From positions 248,001 to 312,000 of the forward strand of contig OX344750.2 in assembly GCA_947034885.2 (NCBI GenBank): a DNA stretch of 64,000 nucleotides, in the 5' to 3' direction. The notes beneath the pieces were generated by a model that worked only from the letters and a program-made list of their open reading frames with translations, ran no database searches and was not told where the DNA came from. A program made the translations under genes and the position numbers. Below, in pieces: positions 11,216 through 24,029 of the stretch. This stretch comes from Thuidium tamariscinum. Taxonomy: Eukaryota > Streptophyta > Bryopsida > Hypnales > Thuidiaceae. Each line of letters opens with the position of its first letter. Position 1 is the stretch's first letter.

Positions 11216-12489
11216 GTTAGGACTAACAAAAATTTTCAATAAGAATCCATCCTCATCCATCCACCTCCCCCCCCCCCCAATATACATATCTTTCACCCAT
11301 TAAGGATTGGTCAACCATTTCTTGGTCAATTTTGAAACTTTTCCAGTAGTAGGCAATGTTTGGTAGAGAATTAGAAGACGGACAAAAAAGAACGGATGTA
11401 GAAAATTAAGAGTGGAAGCATTTGGAACAATTATCATGCCAATTTGCCCCCCACATGCTTAGTTTTAAAACAAAATATGGTTTTGTTCAAAAACTAGCAT
11501 TGCAACATGTAAAAAGTAATAGAGATGGTTTCTAAATGCAACCCTTTCTAAAGCTAGAATGAATGCTGGAATCAATCATTATTTCAGATTTTTTAACATT
11601 TATAAGAAGGTAGTTGAACTATCAATTCTTTTTTTGAATAAAATTAGTAGACTCCTATCCACTTAAAATGTCTATTGAAGAAGTATAAATTAAATCTTAT
11701 CATGCTTTAATGTAATCAAGAGGACATTTTTCCACAATCAGCTAATCTATTCCATAGCCTTCTACAAGACAATTGAAAATGCCTGCATTGTTTTAAATCC
11801 CTCTCCTATAACAACAATACAAATATTTGTTAGGAATATAGGTTGACTCCACTCATCAAAAAATGAAATTTAGTGTTATTTACACTAATTCATTTAAACA
11901 CACTATTGTAAAAGATAAACTAGCCTATCAAAAGCAAAAGGCTCATGACAAACACCTAGGACAATCTTGTGTCAATCCATGACGAATTTTTTTCTACAAA
12001 TGAGAGTTAGTATCCACAATTCATCAATGTCTTGTATGGTGATTATGGAATGACTAGTGACTACAATAGGAACTTCCACTTGTTGAGTGTAAATTCATCA
12101 CAAGAAGTACTTTTGTCAAAGCTTTATGTTGTGGCCATGTTAGAAAATATTGTGCATGCTATAAGTAAGTAAGATGACTTCTATAAACACAAATTTTGTT
12201 GGTTTTGCAGTAGTTTGGAAATTCTTTTGGGCCAAATGGACAATATAGGTTAAAAAATTGTAACAAATTCATACTCAATTGAACAAATAAAATTCAATTG
12301 CTCTCCCTATTTCTTACATTTGTCTTTACACTAATTTTTTTTTTAAATTTAACAGTGCCAGTAGGGAAAAGTAGCCATCTATGTGTCATTGCTTTAAGTC
12401 TTTAATCTTGATTAATGAATGCTTCATTATTTCATCCAATTTCCCTAAATTCATTATTACACTCTATTTCATTATTAGTGTAGTTACTC
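11216..12489. other. AT-rich intergenic DNA
   Basis: No gene, RNA or clear element was seen. A C-run (CCCCCCCCCC) near 11270 is the only obvious feature. Confidence 0.5.
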
Positions 12490-14100
12490 TCTCAAACGAA
12501 TGCTTGTAGCCAGACCTTCAATTGCTGTGGCCAGGGTAGTACTCCGTATAACTTGTTCAAGGTATTCCCTGGGTTACTCGTCTTGCAACTTATCTGTCGT
12601 CTGTGCTTTGAGCGACCACGGATTTTCGTCAGCATTTGCCTCACTTCGGAGCTTCGGTGGCCATGGCGGGTGCGGGGCATGGTGCGCACAACATCACTCA
12701 CGGTGGTCTCTCTCTTCATGCCACTCGAGGCTGGCATTCGCGTGTCGGCCAGGGCATGTGCGCCGTCATGTGGTACGTTTCTGTTGCCCTGTGGCCCTGC
12801 CGCTTTTGCTTTGGTTGGTCTTCTTGGGGTTTGCGGATCTTGGCGTTTGTTGCAATCCGAATCGGCTCTTCTGCCAGACCCCGGCCTTCGACGCGCTGTT
12901 CCGTGTCTCTCCCTCTCTGTGAGCTAGTGTCGAAAGCAAATCGGACTCGGCTTGTTTTGGGTGCACTTAGGGCTTACCGTGGAATGCGATGAATTACAAG
13001 AGGGTTCACCACGTCGGAGGGATCGACACAAATTGCACCAGTCATGCAAGTTATGCGATAGATTTGGTTTTAGGGTTATATTTGGTGTTAGATGGTTTCA
13101 GGGTGTGCTGGGCTCCCTCTTGTTCAATTATTGTGTATGACGGGGTGTCACGAATTTCTCTTACTTCTTTATTATGATTCTATATTCGAGGTATTCTATG
13201 TCCGAGGTATGGTTGAGGTATTAATTGGACGTGTTGGTGGGACAGGTTCTGGGTTTTGTACAGAGCGAAGCAAGACGGTGCTGTTTTAATGGTATGTGAT
13301 CTAGATCTTCTTTCGACATGGTCGACCTCTGTCTTCTCATCACAATGAGCTTCACCTAATGTATTGCCTTGCCGTGTTCTTTATGCTATGTGCATGCTCT
13401 AGTCATTGCGTGTCGGTTCAGTTTATTGAAGACTTCGACTTTGTACTCATCAGGGATGGCGCCATCCTTGGGAGGGTCACGGACACAGTGGACATGACGA
13501 TCATGGAAATGGGCATGAAGAGGTGAGCTTTCAGTAGGGTGGTTAGTAATTCTGTTGCAAGCGGGCTTTGGCGCCGAAGTCATTTTAGTTGAGAGGATAT
13601 TGGTGAATCTGATTTTCTTGGTAAGGACTCCCAATTACTGTGCATCGTTCTTAACGTCAGATGGCGTGGTTGGTTCTCGAGCTGCAGGGAAAGGATCGCT
13701 GATACAAGTTGGAGTCGACTTCAGCTCTGGAATATTAAATTTAGTTGCACTATTTTGTTTTTATGAAATGAAATGGGGCACCAGTGAGGGTAGCGATGGT
13801 TTGCCTGGCTTGGCACCGTTTGTTAGAAAAACTTCCTCAGCTTAGCGCCTTTAAATGATGTGTGGGATCAAGGGCTGGTGTAATCGAGTCTTGGAGACCA
13901 CCTTTCTCATCTCAATTTGTTCTGCTTTATCATTTCTTCTATCTGAAAATATCGATTCCTTTGACATGTGCGTGAGTGATGCGTCTTTTCTGGTGGGATT
14001 TGTGAAGGCATATTCAGCTTGTGTGAATAGTGCTAGTGTTTGTGGAACTCTTGTGGAGGTCAAGTAAATGGTTTCCCAAGGTTTCATTTTTTCCTCGGGG
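12490..14100. other. GC-richer island, possible gene fragment
   Basis: Base composition changes abruptly from AT-rich to CpG-containing, GC-richer DNA at about 12490-13010, then relaxes. Several overlapping open frames up to 140 codons exist in all frames, none with recognisable domains or consistent splice signals. It resembles the promoter and 5' region of a host gene or a captured gene fragment. I could not decide on a strand. Confidence 0.3.
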
Positions 14101-14267
14101 GTCGGTACTGCATTTGACTTAGATTGACCTCCGCTCGGCTGCCCTGGTCGACTCCATTATCTGCAACTGTCTTTTTTGAATTTTCAAAGAACCCTTGGAC
14201 TCATGTTGCAGGTTACCGGTAGAATGCTGAAAATCCTCATATTTTCTAATACCATTACATATTATGG

Positions 14268-15483
14268 GGCCGTTTATACTTGGGGCCAGATTGGAGGCCG
14301 GCCAGAGTTCTCCAAGTTTGAACCAATAGGATCACTTAATTTTTCCAAATCTGGCCCAAGGGGTTTATACTTGGGCCGGTTGGAACTATAACTCGGGTCG
14401 TCTTAGGTGGCATGGTTTTGGTGCCAAACCATCAGGCCTCAAGGGAGTAATTGGGACGAGGTTTGGGGTGGCAGGAACTCCCATCCAGGGCCGGATTAGG
14501 CTCCTCCATTGGATAAAAAAATCTCTACCTTCAATTTTTTAAACTTCACTTTTTTTTTTTTTAAATCTCTATTGTTTTTTTTGTTTTCAAACGGCTTTTT
14601 GTTTCTGTAGTCAGTATTAGGTACAATAAGGTTACATGTATATTTTGATTGGTGCTATTGGTTGTAATGATTAACTAATCACCGGTTCTATTTGGTGGCG
14701 TAGTAATCAACAAGGAATATGAATTTTAATTCAAATAAATATTTAAATAATTGTATTTCAAATAATTATTTAAATAATTTTAATTTTAATAATAATAATA
14801 TAATAAAACAATTAATTAAAAAATTTAATTAACCTCAAATGGTTAAATTTTTTTTAAATTATTTTGTTTAACTATTTGAATTAATTTAATTTTTTTCTTG
14901 CCAAAAGCTACCATTAAAAATAGTTCATATTTCTCTATTTCATTGTTTGGATGTGAAGGGAAGTTCCTATAGACCAAAGTTCCTATAGACCATCTCCCTT
15001 TTAAACATTGAAAGTTCTTTCTATAGCCATTTTAGTGCTAGATTGTATGAAATTTCAATGAATTTTTTCCTTAGTAGTCCATCTTATGCATCTTTGAATG
15101 GATTCATTAGATTTGTAGTACTTCCCACTAATTTGCAATGTAAAAAATTTGTAAAAAAATAGTATTTTTATTTTTGAAGTAAAATAAATAGGAAGAAAAT
15201 AGAAAAACAAAAACAAATATTTTTTGTTTATTTTTCAATAAAGATTAGAAGATGTGAAAAAATAAACATGCATATTTTAATTTTTTCTAATTTGTTAATT
15301 GATTTTATTGAGCATTGAGAAAATCCAAGAGCATTTGAAATAGAAATTGGGCCCTAGAGTTTGGCCTAAGGGGTTTATATTAATTGGGGCCGGATGGAAA
15401 AATTGGGGCCGGATTGAAGGCTAGATTGAAGGCCAATTCGGCCGATCTTCCATCCAGCCCCAGGCCCAATATAAACCGGCCCA
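14268..15483. mobile_element. TIR element with GGGGCC...TTTATA ends (~1.2 kb)
   Basis: The left end (GGGGCCGTTTATACTTGGGG) and the inverted right end (GGGCCGGTTTATATTGGGCC) are similar. The terminal sequence is partly repeated just inside both ends (GGGGTTTATACTTGGGCCGG near 14363 and a related block near 15370), giving a compound terminus. The interior is AT-rich and non-coding. No clean target duplication was found, so the family is unassigned. Confidence 0.6.
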
Positions 15484-16219
15484 CAGTGTTCATTGACTAA
15501 TTTGGACTCCTAGACACATCACCCTAAGATCCTTTCTTAGGACATGGCATGGATCCTTCTAAGTCGAGGCGTTAAAAATACAACTTATAGTCATGACCAG
15601 GGGTTTTCTTCGCGGAAAGAAGAGTGCAAACCTTTGAAGCAACTTCCTGAGGATGAAGAATTACAGACTTGCCAACCATTGAAGCATTGTCCTAATATGC
15701 AGGGAGTGGCAAAATGACAATTCATCTTTGACAATTCTTCTAGTTAGCATTGTTAGTGCACAGTACAAATTTTGCTGTCTATTACAAATTCTCACCTAAA
15801 ATTTCGAGAGCTCGATAGGGAATGGAGAGGTTTGAATTCAAAATCTTGTAAGCAACGACTCATCTTTACTGTGGATGTTAGCCCAAATGTCATTGCAATA
15901 TGGAGTACTGGTACTTATTAAATTCTTGCAGCAAGTAATTGTGCCACCATCCCACAACTTCATTCCAAGCTCAGATGGAAGCATTGCCCAATGCAGTTAT
16001 CTTAAAAGTCCCGGAAAGTCATTATTTTGTAGTCCCTTGGTTGCTTTTAATTCTAAATTGATATCAAACTTTTATTAAACTTTTGTTTTGTTTGGTATGA
16101 CAACAAGGCATAATTGCATGCCATATAATCACATAGAGTTGTATTCTTCCTAAATTGAGGGGTTAAAAGTATTGGTCACTATACTATGACATCTAACTTC
16201 ATGTATGTCATCAATAGTA
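15484..16219. other. Intergenic DNA
   Basis: No gene or element was seen. Confidence 0.45.
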
Positions 16220-16223
16220 TTAA

Positions 16224-17148
16224 CCCCTAAAGGACCGCAACTATGTTTCCACCAAAACTACTCCAAAACTGTCATTTCTAGGACAGCTACCAAATTTCAG
16301 AAAAAAAAACATTTTTTGACATATGTAACCAAAGGATCTTTTAGTGCACTAGTTTGAAAAGATGTATAAAAATTTCAGAAAGTTCCACCATGTAGATTGC
16401 AAGATATTAGTGTTTGAAGTTACAAAAATCATTCTTTTTCCACTGCGAAAATCCGGGCAGCTGCACTTCAAAAGGCCTCATTTGTATGAAAAAATGTCCA
16501 AAATGGTTGCAATTCTTTGGATTCATCCTTCAATTCAAGTTGGCTACATGCTTGAAAATTTTCATACCATTCGGAATTGTACAACATGTACAAAAAAAAT
16601 AGTAAGTAGAAAGAAGTAGAGAATGATACAAAATACAAAAATGGTAACAATTTATTTATTGAATTGAAAAATGCCAATCCCAATGGTTCAAATGTGGTAA
16701 TAAACAACCTACATCCAATGTTATTATTTTTTTTCAAAAATATTGAAAATTGAGTAAAATAAAGGACTTCAAAGTTTATTTTAAAGAAGAGAATCCATAA
16801 CTACCCGCAAACTAAAATTCTTCATAACTTTTGACTCATTAATCCAAATGGAATGATTGAAAGCTTTCCATGTATATATAAATCTATAAAATCAATTTCA
16901 AATTTTTATTTTGAGAAAAAGTGACTTTTCTTTATCTGCCCGAACTGCCCGAGTTGAGAAACAAACAACATTTTATGCGATAACTTTTCAATCATGTAGT
17001 CAAAAGTCATGAAAATTGTTGGGCTTTGAAGATACTCCTTGTCCACACCTTCTATTAAAGTTTGGTTCCAAAATATGGAAATCTCTAGCCACACGTACCT
17101 GCCCAAAATCGCTATGTTGCCAAAAAAGACATGTTGGTCCTTTAGGGG
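16224..17148. mobile_element. piggyBac-like MITE A (TTAA target)
   Basis: The element starts CCCCTAAAGGACC and ends GGTCCTTTAGGGG. It is bounded on both sides by TTAA (16220-16223 and 17149-17152), the invariant piggyBac target, and a CCC start is usual for that superfamily. The 925-bp interior is AT-rich and non-coding, so this is a non-autonomous copy. Confidence 0.8.
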
Positions 17149-17511
17149 TTAATCAATAAAGTTTTTAAAATGTCATGATTAAATTGATCTATTAATGAAT
17201 TATTTATACATCATTAATCAAATTCTATAAATCAATAAGTCTTTCAATACTCTTAAACCCTAACAAGATAATAGTCTATTCTACAAACTACCAAAAAATC
17301 ACCAATAATAACATGTTGATAATTTATATGGCATTTCAAAATTTTCTCACAATATTTTTGAGACTTCAAAAGTGAATAATTAAAATAAAATATATCAAAT
17401 CAAAAAAATATAGATTTAATTTAATTTTAAAAATTATTTTAGTTCATATACTACAATCTTTTTAATATTAGATAATTAATTTGTCATTGCCATTCAAAAG
17501 AGACGTATTAA

Positions 17512-18389
17512 CCCTTTAAGGACCGTGGTTGATTTGGGGGGTGGGCATAGTTCTTCAAGAAAATGAATTTTGTGGTCATTCTAAGAATGTAATTTAGATC
17601 AAACCATGTAAAGTGTTTCCATAAGACAGATTCTTCAATCTAACAAAAAATGAAGCTCATCCAATGGTACAAATTGCTATAAATAAAATAGAAGGTCCAT
17701 AAATCAACCTTTTAAGGGCTAGAATTGAATTTTGGGGAGGTGGAACATCTTTAAAAAAAATTGAGTAAATTTTTCTTAAGAGGCAAGTAGAATATGCATC
17801 TAATCCAAGTTTTTCATATTTTTTGAAGCTTTTTTAAATTAGTAACAAATTTTTGAAGTTCGCAAAAACTGGTCATCCGTGGTCATCAAAAGCAATACCC
17901 TTCTAAAATGTGCAGATTTGGTACATTGAAAAAAGCAAAATGTACCTCTAAATCAGGTTTGCTTTTAGAGCCTTGCTGGAATCTGAGTTGTTTACCTTAA
18001 TCCTCAAAAATCAATGACTTGAATGATCCTTTAGAATTTGTGCTACATAGTTTTCAATGCATAAGTTTACTTTGGGCATTCATGAGATTACAAAGCAACA
18101 CTTATGCCTTGTCAAGACATCAAGATACGAAAAAATCTCACAAATTGGTTGATATTTTCTTGTATTTTTGTTGAACATTTCCCATTTTAGGGTCCAGGCC
18201 ATTTGAGTTTGCAACCTCATAGCTAATGCATTAATGCTCCAGTTTTCTTGAAATTGGTTTTGTTTGAAGCACATGAAGATACTCTAATTGTCTTGCTCTT
18301 TGAGATTTTTGTGATCAAATGTATTTTGAACAATATTAGACCAAGAGTGCAAAAATCAACCAAAAAGTGGTCGACCAGTCCTTAAAGGG
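17512..18389. mobile_element. piggyBac-like MITE B (TTAA target)
   Basis: It starts CCCTTTAAGGACC and ends GTCCTTAAAGGG between TTAA copies at 17508-17511 and 18390-18393. The termini resemble those of MITE A only 0.4 kb away, but the interiors look different. At 878 bp it has no transposase. Confidence 0.78.
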
Positions 18390-18393
18390 TTAA

Positions 18394-21058
18394 AACAAAA
18401 TACATTCACCATAAAGTGTATGATAATGAAAATATTTTATTAAAATAGTTATTAACTATAACAAAATGTATAACATATTAATAATGTACACCCTCCATTT
18501 CTGAAAAAGATCAATTTTTCCTTTGAATTTTATAAAGAAAACATGGATTTTTCTCAAAAACAAAGGTAGTGATATTATTGACTAAAGGCAAAGTTAGAAA
18601 ATTTGATGTTGCACATTAAATGAACTCCTAAATGTCCTAGGTCCAATTGTTTAGCTTCTTTAGAATTTGTCCAATTTGTTCACTAATTGAAATATTTGTT
18701 GATTACATGCATCCAAGTCCCTATTACATGTGGACTATGTAGATAAAAATTTTGGATTTCTATAAGGCTATATTTATTTAAAATTTAAAATTCTTATTAT
18801 TTCATATACCCTATACTTCATTTTCAATTTTTTCTTGTGTTATTCTTGTATAGCCTATGTTCATTATATATATAGAACAACAACAATTTTTTTCAAACAA
18901 TTGATGGTGTCATATTAAAATTCATCACTCAAAATTGTACATTCAGAAAATGGTATAGAAAATAAGAAGGAAATTAGAAAACTACCTACGTACATTTGGT
19001 ATTTTGAAACCAAAAGAAGATTCAATTACAAAGTATTCTCTATTCTCATCAACCAATTCATCATCATCATAACTTTAAACAACTATATTTTCTTTCTAAT
19101 TTCCAAGATACTATAGCAAATATAAAATATTTTGCATGGGATTCTTTTTACAAAGTTATATTCCATAGTATTGTAGTTCTAAAAAAATTTAAATTTTCTT
19201 TTTTTCTTTTTTGGCAAGGCTATTGTTTAACTAAAAGAAATATAGAAATCATTATTATCCCCTACCTTTCATTGTATATAAAGGCCCTATAAATCCATTA
19301 TGAATATACTAAGATATATATAAAATCCATGTATAAAATTTAAAACCAAGGTAATTATGATAACCCTTCATTGATTACATATTTCTAGCTAAATAATGGG
19401 AGCACATCCCATGGGAAAAATTGTAACTAAACAAATTCAAACTAGATGAACTATGGATGACATGGGAAATGAAAACACAACAATATTACTTAGAGTTTAA
19501 AAGATTACAATGTTTGATCAAGAACGAGCTTATATTATGAAAATAATTTGAAGTCTTTCAATCCTACTTTTACATGACAAATATAAAATTAAGGTCTTGA
19601 AAATAGATGTGAGGTTAACACCTAAAGGATGAAGGGAAGACAATGTGTCCTCTTCAAATTTTCAATGGCAAATTTTTAATAGGATGAAACAAATCTCAAT
19701 ATTTTGTAAATTAGGATCTTGAAGAGTAACAAATTTACATGCTTGTTGCAATTTCCAATTTCCAAAATTTGAATATGAGAAGTATTTAAAAATTTATTTA
19801 GAAAGTGTAGTCTACTAGCATAAGGGAGCTCATGTAATGTTTTTCCAATGAAACAACTAGTAAATATGGAAAAAACATTTTATTAGGCATTTCTATTCTG
19901 TAATCTATACAAACAAATAAGATTTGGAGAATTTTTTTCAAATTTTTATTTTTAGCAATTTAAAAAATGAAAGGTTCAATATAGTGTGATTAGGAACACA
20001 AAATTATCAAAATGATTCCAAATTTTTTGAAGATATTACAAACAATATGATAATAATATTCATCATTAAATTTAAAAATTGAGGCAAATGAAACTTTTTG
20101 AAATTTTTGTAGGATCCAATTTGGTTAGTTTTGGCTTTTTTCTCCTTCTGTTGAAAATGTGTATAAATTTGAGAATTTTTTTCATCAATTTTTTTAATTA
20201 AAAAAATACTGTATTTGCTCTAAATTGTAAAAAAACAAATAAGGAGCATAAAAAAGAATTATTCATATTTTTAAAATTTTTCTTCTCCAAAAGCTAAGTT
20301 TTATGCCTATAAAGTTGATCACCCAAAAAAATTTTAGTTTAAAAATCAAATAGTCAAAATTATCTAAGTTAATACCACGCATTCTAGACAAAGTATTCTT
20401 TACTTTTGTATGGTTAAAAACTAAAAATTTCAAACCCATCTATGAGCAAAAAAATTTCAAAGTAGTACAATTCATTGAAATCTTCCATTATTAAAAAGTT
20501 GTTGAAATTTGAGGGATTAATGGACAAAACATGCCTAATTATAATTCATTTATAGCATCTCAAAATCTACTTTACAATTTCTATAAATGAATTGCTAATG
20601 GGATTTCTTCTCCAAGATCCAATATTTATGAGGCTCATCTTTTTGAAGCAAGGGCTTCTAATACTAAAAAAATCAAGATTGTTTATAGTGGACACTTTGA
20701 CAAAGAAAACTTTCAATAGAAGATTCTAACACAATTTTTTTCAAATTCATATTTTTGATGCTTAAATAGACCTTTTAAGAAATTCATATCAAATATCAAA
20801 TATAACACTTTGATATTATTTTATTTAATATCAAAGTTTAGTTGATAATAAAATATGATGCCTTGAGGCATATTTAGGGGTTGAACATTTTGTACTTGGA
20901 ATATGACAAAGTGGTTGGTATTTGTATATAAAACTAATAGAGTTAATCCAAATCGTTTGAAATTATTTTTATTATTGGTCATTGAAAATATATTGAATAA
21001 TTCAAAATTTGAGATATTTAATCTCAATTATTTTGTAGTTTTAAGATAACTTGTTTTT
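18394..21058. other. Very AT-rich intergenic DNA
   Basis: No gene, RNA gene or clear repeat structure was found in this 2.7-kb stretch. The few open frames over 60 codons are what chance predicts at this composition. Confidence 0.5.
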
Positions 21059-21083
21059 GGGTGATTGCAAGAAACACTTGTCC
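21059..21083 (+). mobile_element. Isolated terminus of the 734-bp MITE family
   Basis: GGGTGATTGCAAGAAACAC followed by TTGTCC matches the left ends of the 734-bp MITEs at 2334 and 30586. No partner end was found nearby, so this is probably a truncated or diverged copy. Confidence 0.6.
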
Positions 21084-21256
21084 TATTTCTTGTCCCCTTG
21101 GCCTTGGACAGGTGGTTTTTTACTCATAACTTTTTAATTATTAGTTCATTTTACATGAAACTTGAAATAAAGGTACACATAATAGTTCTAAGCTATGTAA
21201 TTTTTTTAAATTAAGTTTTTTTACTATTTTTAAACAACCCTTGATTGGATGTCTAC

Positions 21257-21552
21257 CTAGGGGAGGACACTTCCCATTTTTTAATAACCTACGTGCGGCG
21301 GAATATAGGGTACATTTAAATAATCTTAGGTAAAATTTATAAAAAATTTACATATAAAATAGGGGACATTAAAAAGGCAAAGTGTTTTAAAAATAAAATA
21401 GGGATGATAATATGGCTGATTTTTCCGCTTTATGGTAAAATAGGGGCTCTTTTAATGTTGCCAAGTAATGATTACAAGTAATTGATAGCCCCCCTAAAAA
21501 TACCCCACCGCCGCATGTGGGTCCCCCAAATATACAAGAAGTGTCCTCCCCG
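21257..21552. mobile_element. 296-bp Mutator-type MITE with 10-bp target duplication
   Basis: GGATGTCTAC flanks both sides (21247-21256 and 21553-21562). Inside, the left end CTAGGGGAGGACACTTC mirrors the right end GAAGTGTCCTCCCCG with a two-base gap. A second inverted pair (GTGCGGCGG and CCGCCGCATG) lies further in. The TSD length points to the Mutator superfamily. No coding capacity was seen. Confidence 0.72.
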
Positions 21553-21734
21553 GGATGTCTACATTGGCCATTTTGGAGTTCCAGTCCCATTTTTGACTCA
21601 AAAATGTAAATTTTAAGCTGAAAATTGACATACAAGGAATTCTACTAAAGTTATATAAATTTGCAAAGAGATTTTCTAAAAATATTAAAATTTTCAACTT
21701 CCACATGTGCTCAAAGTGGAAATCTTTTGCACAG

Positions 21735-21910
21735 GTGCAAGGCAGGGTTGTTAGTAGGCAAGTATGGGAGTAGGAGCTTGTGAGCATGTGAGCTTGTGAG
21801 TGGAAAATTTATTTTGAAAAAAATTAGAATTGACCACCTATGATCGTGGATTTTAGGATAAAAAAATTAGAGTTGAGTACCTATGATCGCGGACTTTAAA
21901 CATTTAGGCA
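21735..21910 (+). mobile_element. Mutator-like terminus (GTGAGC heptad type), fragment
   Basis: GTTGTTAGTAGGCAAG is followed by GAGCTTGTGAGCATGTGAGC and then GTGGATTTTAGGATAAAAAA. This arrangement parallels the left end of the 14.8-kb Mutator-like element at 39927 (GCTAGCGTGTGAGCCTGTGA, then GTGGATTT blocks). Another short GTGAGC cluster lies at 23450-23485. These look like ends of related or non-autonomous copies; I could not pair them. Confidence 0.5.
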
Positions 21911-23316
21911 GTGGAGAAGATATGATGTCCATTTCAAAGATGTAACTATGTAAGTCACTTTTTGTCTTTTTCTTCATTTTCTATTTGCATACACCTATGA
22001 CCATAGACATTGTATATAAAAGAATAGGGATATAAATTCTACTTTAGAGAATTGAAGTACTTAGGTTGATATTTTGGATTACCTTTTTATTTAGAATATA
22101 AAATCTTTTTTATGTAGAGATAAATTAAGTAATTAAGGAATGTGAAGATAAATGAATACAACAAAGAAGATGTCATGAATACACAAACCCAATCAATAGA
22201 AAGCACTGGAAATACAATAATTTGACGCAACTCATTCATTAAATAAGTCAATCTAAGTGTTGTTGAGAGAAGCTTGATTTTCAAAAGTATAATGAGAAGA
22301 GAGAACTAGTCATTTTTGAGTCATGGTCGTAACTCACAGAGAGGATGCTCGTGATTGCAAGTCACTACGCAGTCACATTTTACCCCATTTTCTTGTAGTA
22401 AGAGGTAAATACAATGAAGTAGGCAAAGGGACAAGGAAGTAACCTCCCAATGTACTGGAAGGCCAAGAAATTGTTTACAAGATCGTTACTTTAACGTTCA
22501 ATTGAAGAATGCATTTCCAAAAATGTAAAGGAATAGATACTACTATACATGTTTTGCTTACAACGTTTGAAAAGATATTACTATGGGATTATTTTAGAAA
22601 TAGGAGGTAATATCGCAAACCTTTGTCCATTTTTTTCCCTTGCCATCACATTTTGAATTAATCTTTTATGAATGTCATTCATGAAATGCATGGTATTGTA
22701 GCAATTCATTCCCAAATTACATACCCACTCCCTTCATAGATGAATGTCATTTTAAATAAGGAATGCAGTTCTATGAGCCCCTCCATATTTTTCCTCCTTT
22801 GCCTTAGCATTTTAAATGAAACACTCATCACTGTCATTAATGAAATGTTAGGTAGTTCTCTTGAACCCTAACCTTTACCTAAACCAACCTTGAATTCTAA
22901 ATGGCAATTTCAAGATGGGTGGACCCTAAATTACTCCCTTCCCATCTTTTTCTCCTTCACATAGCACTTGCAATGAATTGTGATGAATGTCATTTTGAAG
23001 ATGGGAGGGAGTGCATTGACTAACTCTCCTTCTTATTGCACTTGCCTAAACACTTGGAATGCATTAGTGATGAATGTGATTAAAAGATTGGAGTCACTAC
23101 ATTCAATTCTTTCCCTTTTCTTTCCTTTGGCTTAACAAATTTTTTTCCAAATTTTTGGGATATTTAACTTCCCCTATTTTTTTGAGTGACGTTGAAGTTC
23201 TATAATGTGATGTCTACCTTTGATCCTAGAAAGTTTTCCATTTCTGAAGCGACCTTGAATGTGAAAATTAGATGTTAAATGTATTACAGAATTTAAAATT
23301 ACATCTCCCGGAGGAC
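21911..23316. other. AT-rich DNA with loose ~150-bp repeats
   Basis: Between about 22570 and 23130, phrases such as CTTTGCCTTAGCATTTTAAA and ATGAATGTCATT recur several times, suggesting a degenerate tandem or segmental repeat. No gene was seen. Confidence 0.4.
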
Positions 23317-23372
23317 TACACTAAAAATGATATTTAGTGTTGGATGGCATTTACTGTTTTTACCCCCCTACA
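23317..23372 (+). mobile_element. Isolated terminus of the pogo-like family
   Basis: TACACTAAAAATGATATTTA, followed by GTG and TTTTTACCCCCCTAC, matches the inverted right end of the pogo-like element at 56593 with few changes. Further ACACTAAAT motifs follow. No opposite end was identified, so it is a truncated relative just outside the giant element. Confidence 0.6.
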
Positions 23373-24029
23373 TGATGGAACACTAAATCTCAACCTTACT
23401 AGAATTAGTGTGATATTAGACTTGATTGTGCCGCCTTCAACGATGCTAGTGTGTGAGCATGAACATGCGAGCATGTGAGCTTCTAATATGTATATTAGTA
23501 GATATACTACCACCTTTGAAGGTGTTTATAGTAAAAATACCTATAATATAGGTATCTATATTATAAATATACTCTTATTGGGTCAAATCACACTCTAATG
23601 TACCACAAAAGGGGTCAGACACACCAAAATCTGCAATGTAACTTCTTTCAATCTATTGTTTTCTAATGCAAATCTATTAATTATAGATAATTTAGTCCTT
23701 TTTGATTAGAGCTTCAAGTCATGTTAAGACTAATAGTATTTTATTCATAAAAAATAGAAAAATTCTTTACTAAAAATTCAATTGTAGTTGAATTGTCAAT
23801 GCTTCAGCTTTTTCAATGGACAAAAAGGAGTCTAATTTCTAATGAATAATAATGTGATTGAATCCAAAAAAATCACATATGTATATATTCATATGATAGA
23901 GTAGAAAAGGACACTTTTGACACAAACTGATTATATTTTTATTTTCTATAATATTCAGAAGTAAAAATTTTTGAAAGTTTTTTTCAATACATAAAATATG
24001 CCATATTTAACTACTTTCGGACTATGGAA

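Noticed and set aside
12500..12992. Four overlapping plus-strand open frames of 118-140 codons
   Set aside because: Open in several frames at once because of GC-rich composition; no domain, conserved motif or coherent splice sites.
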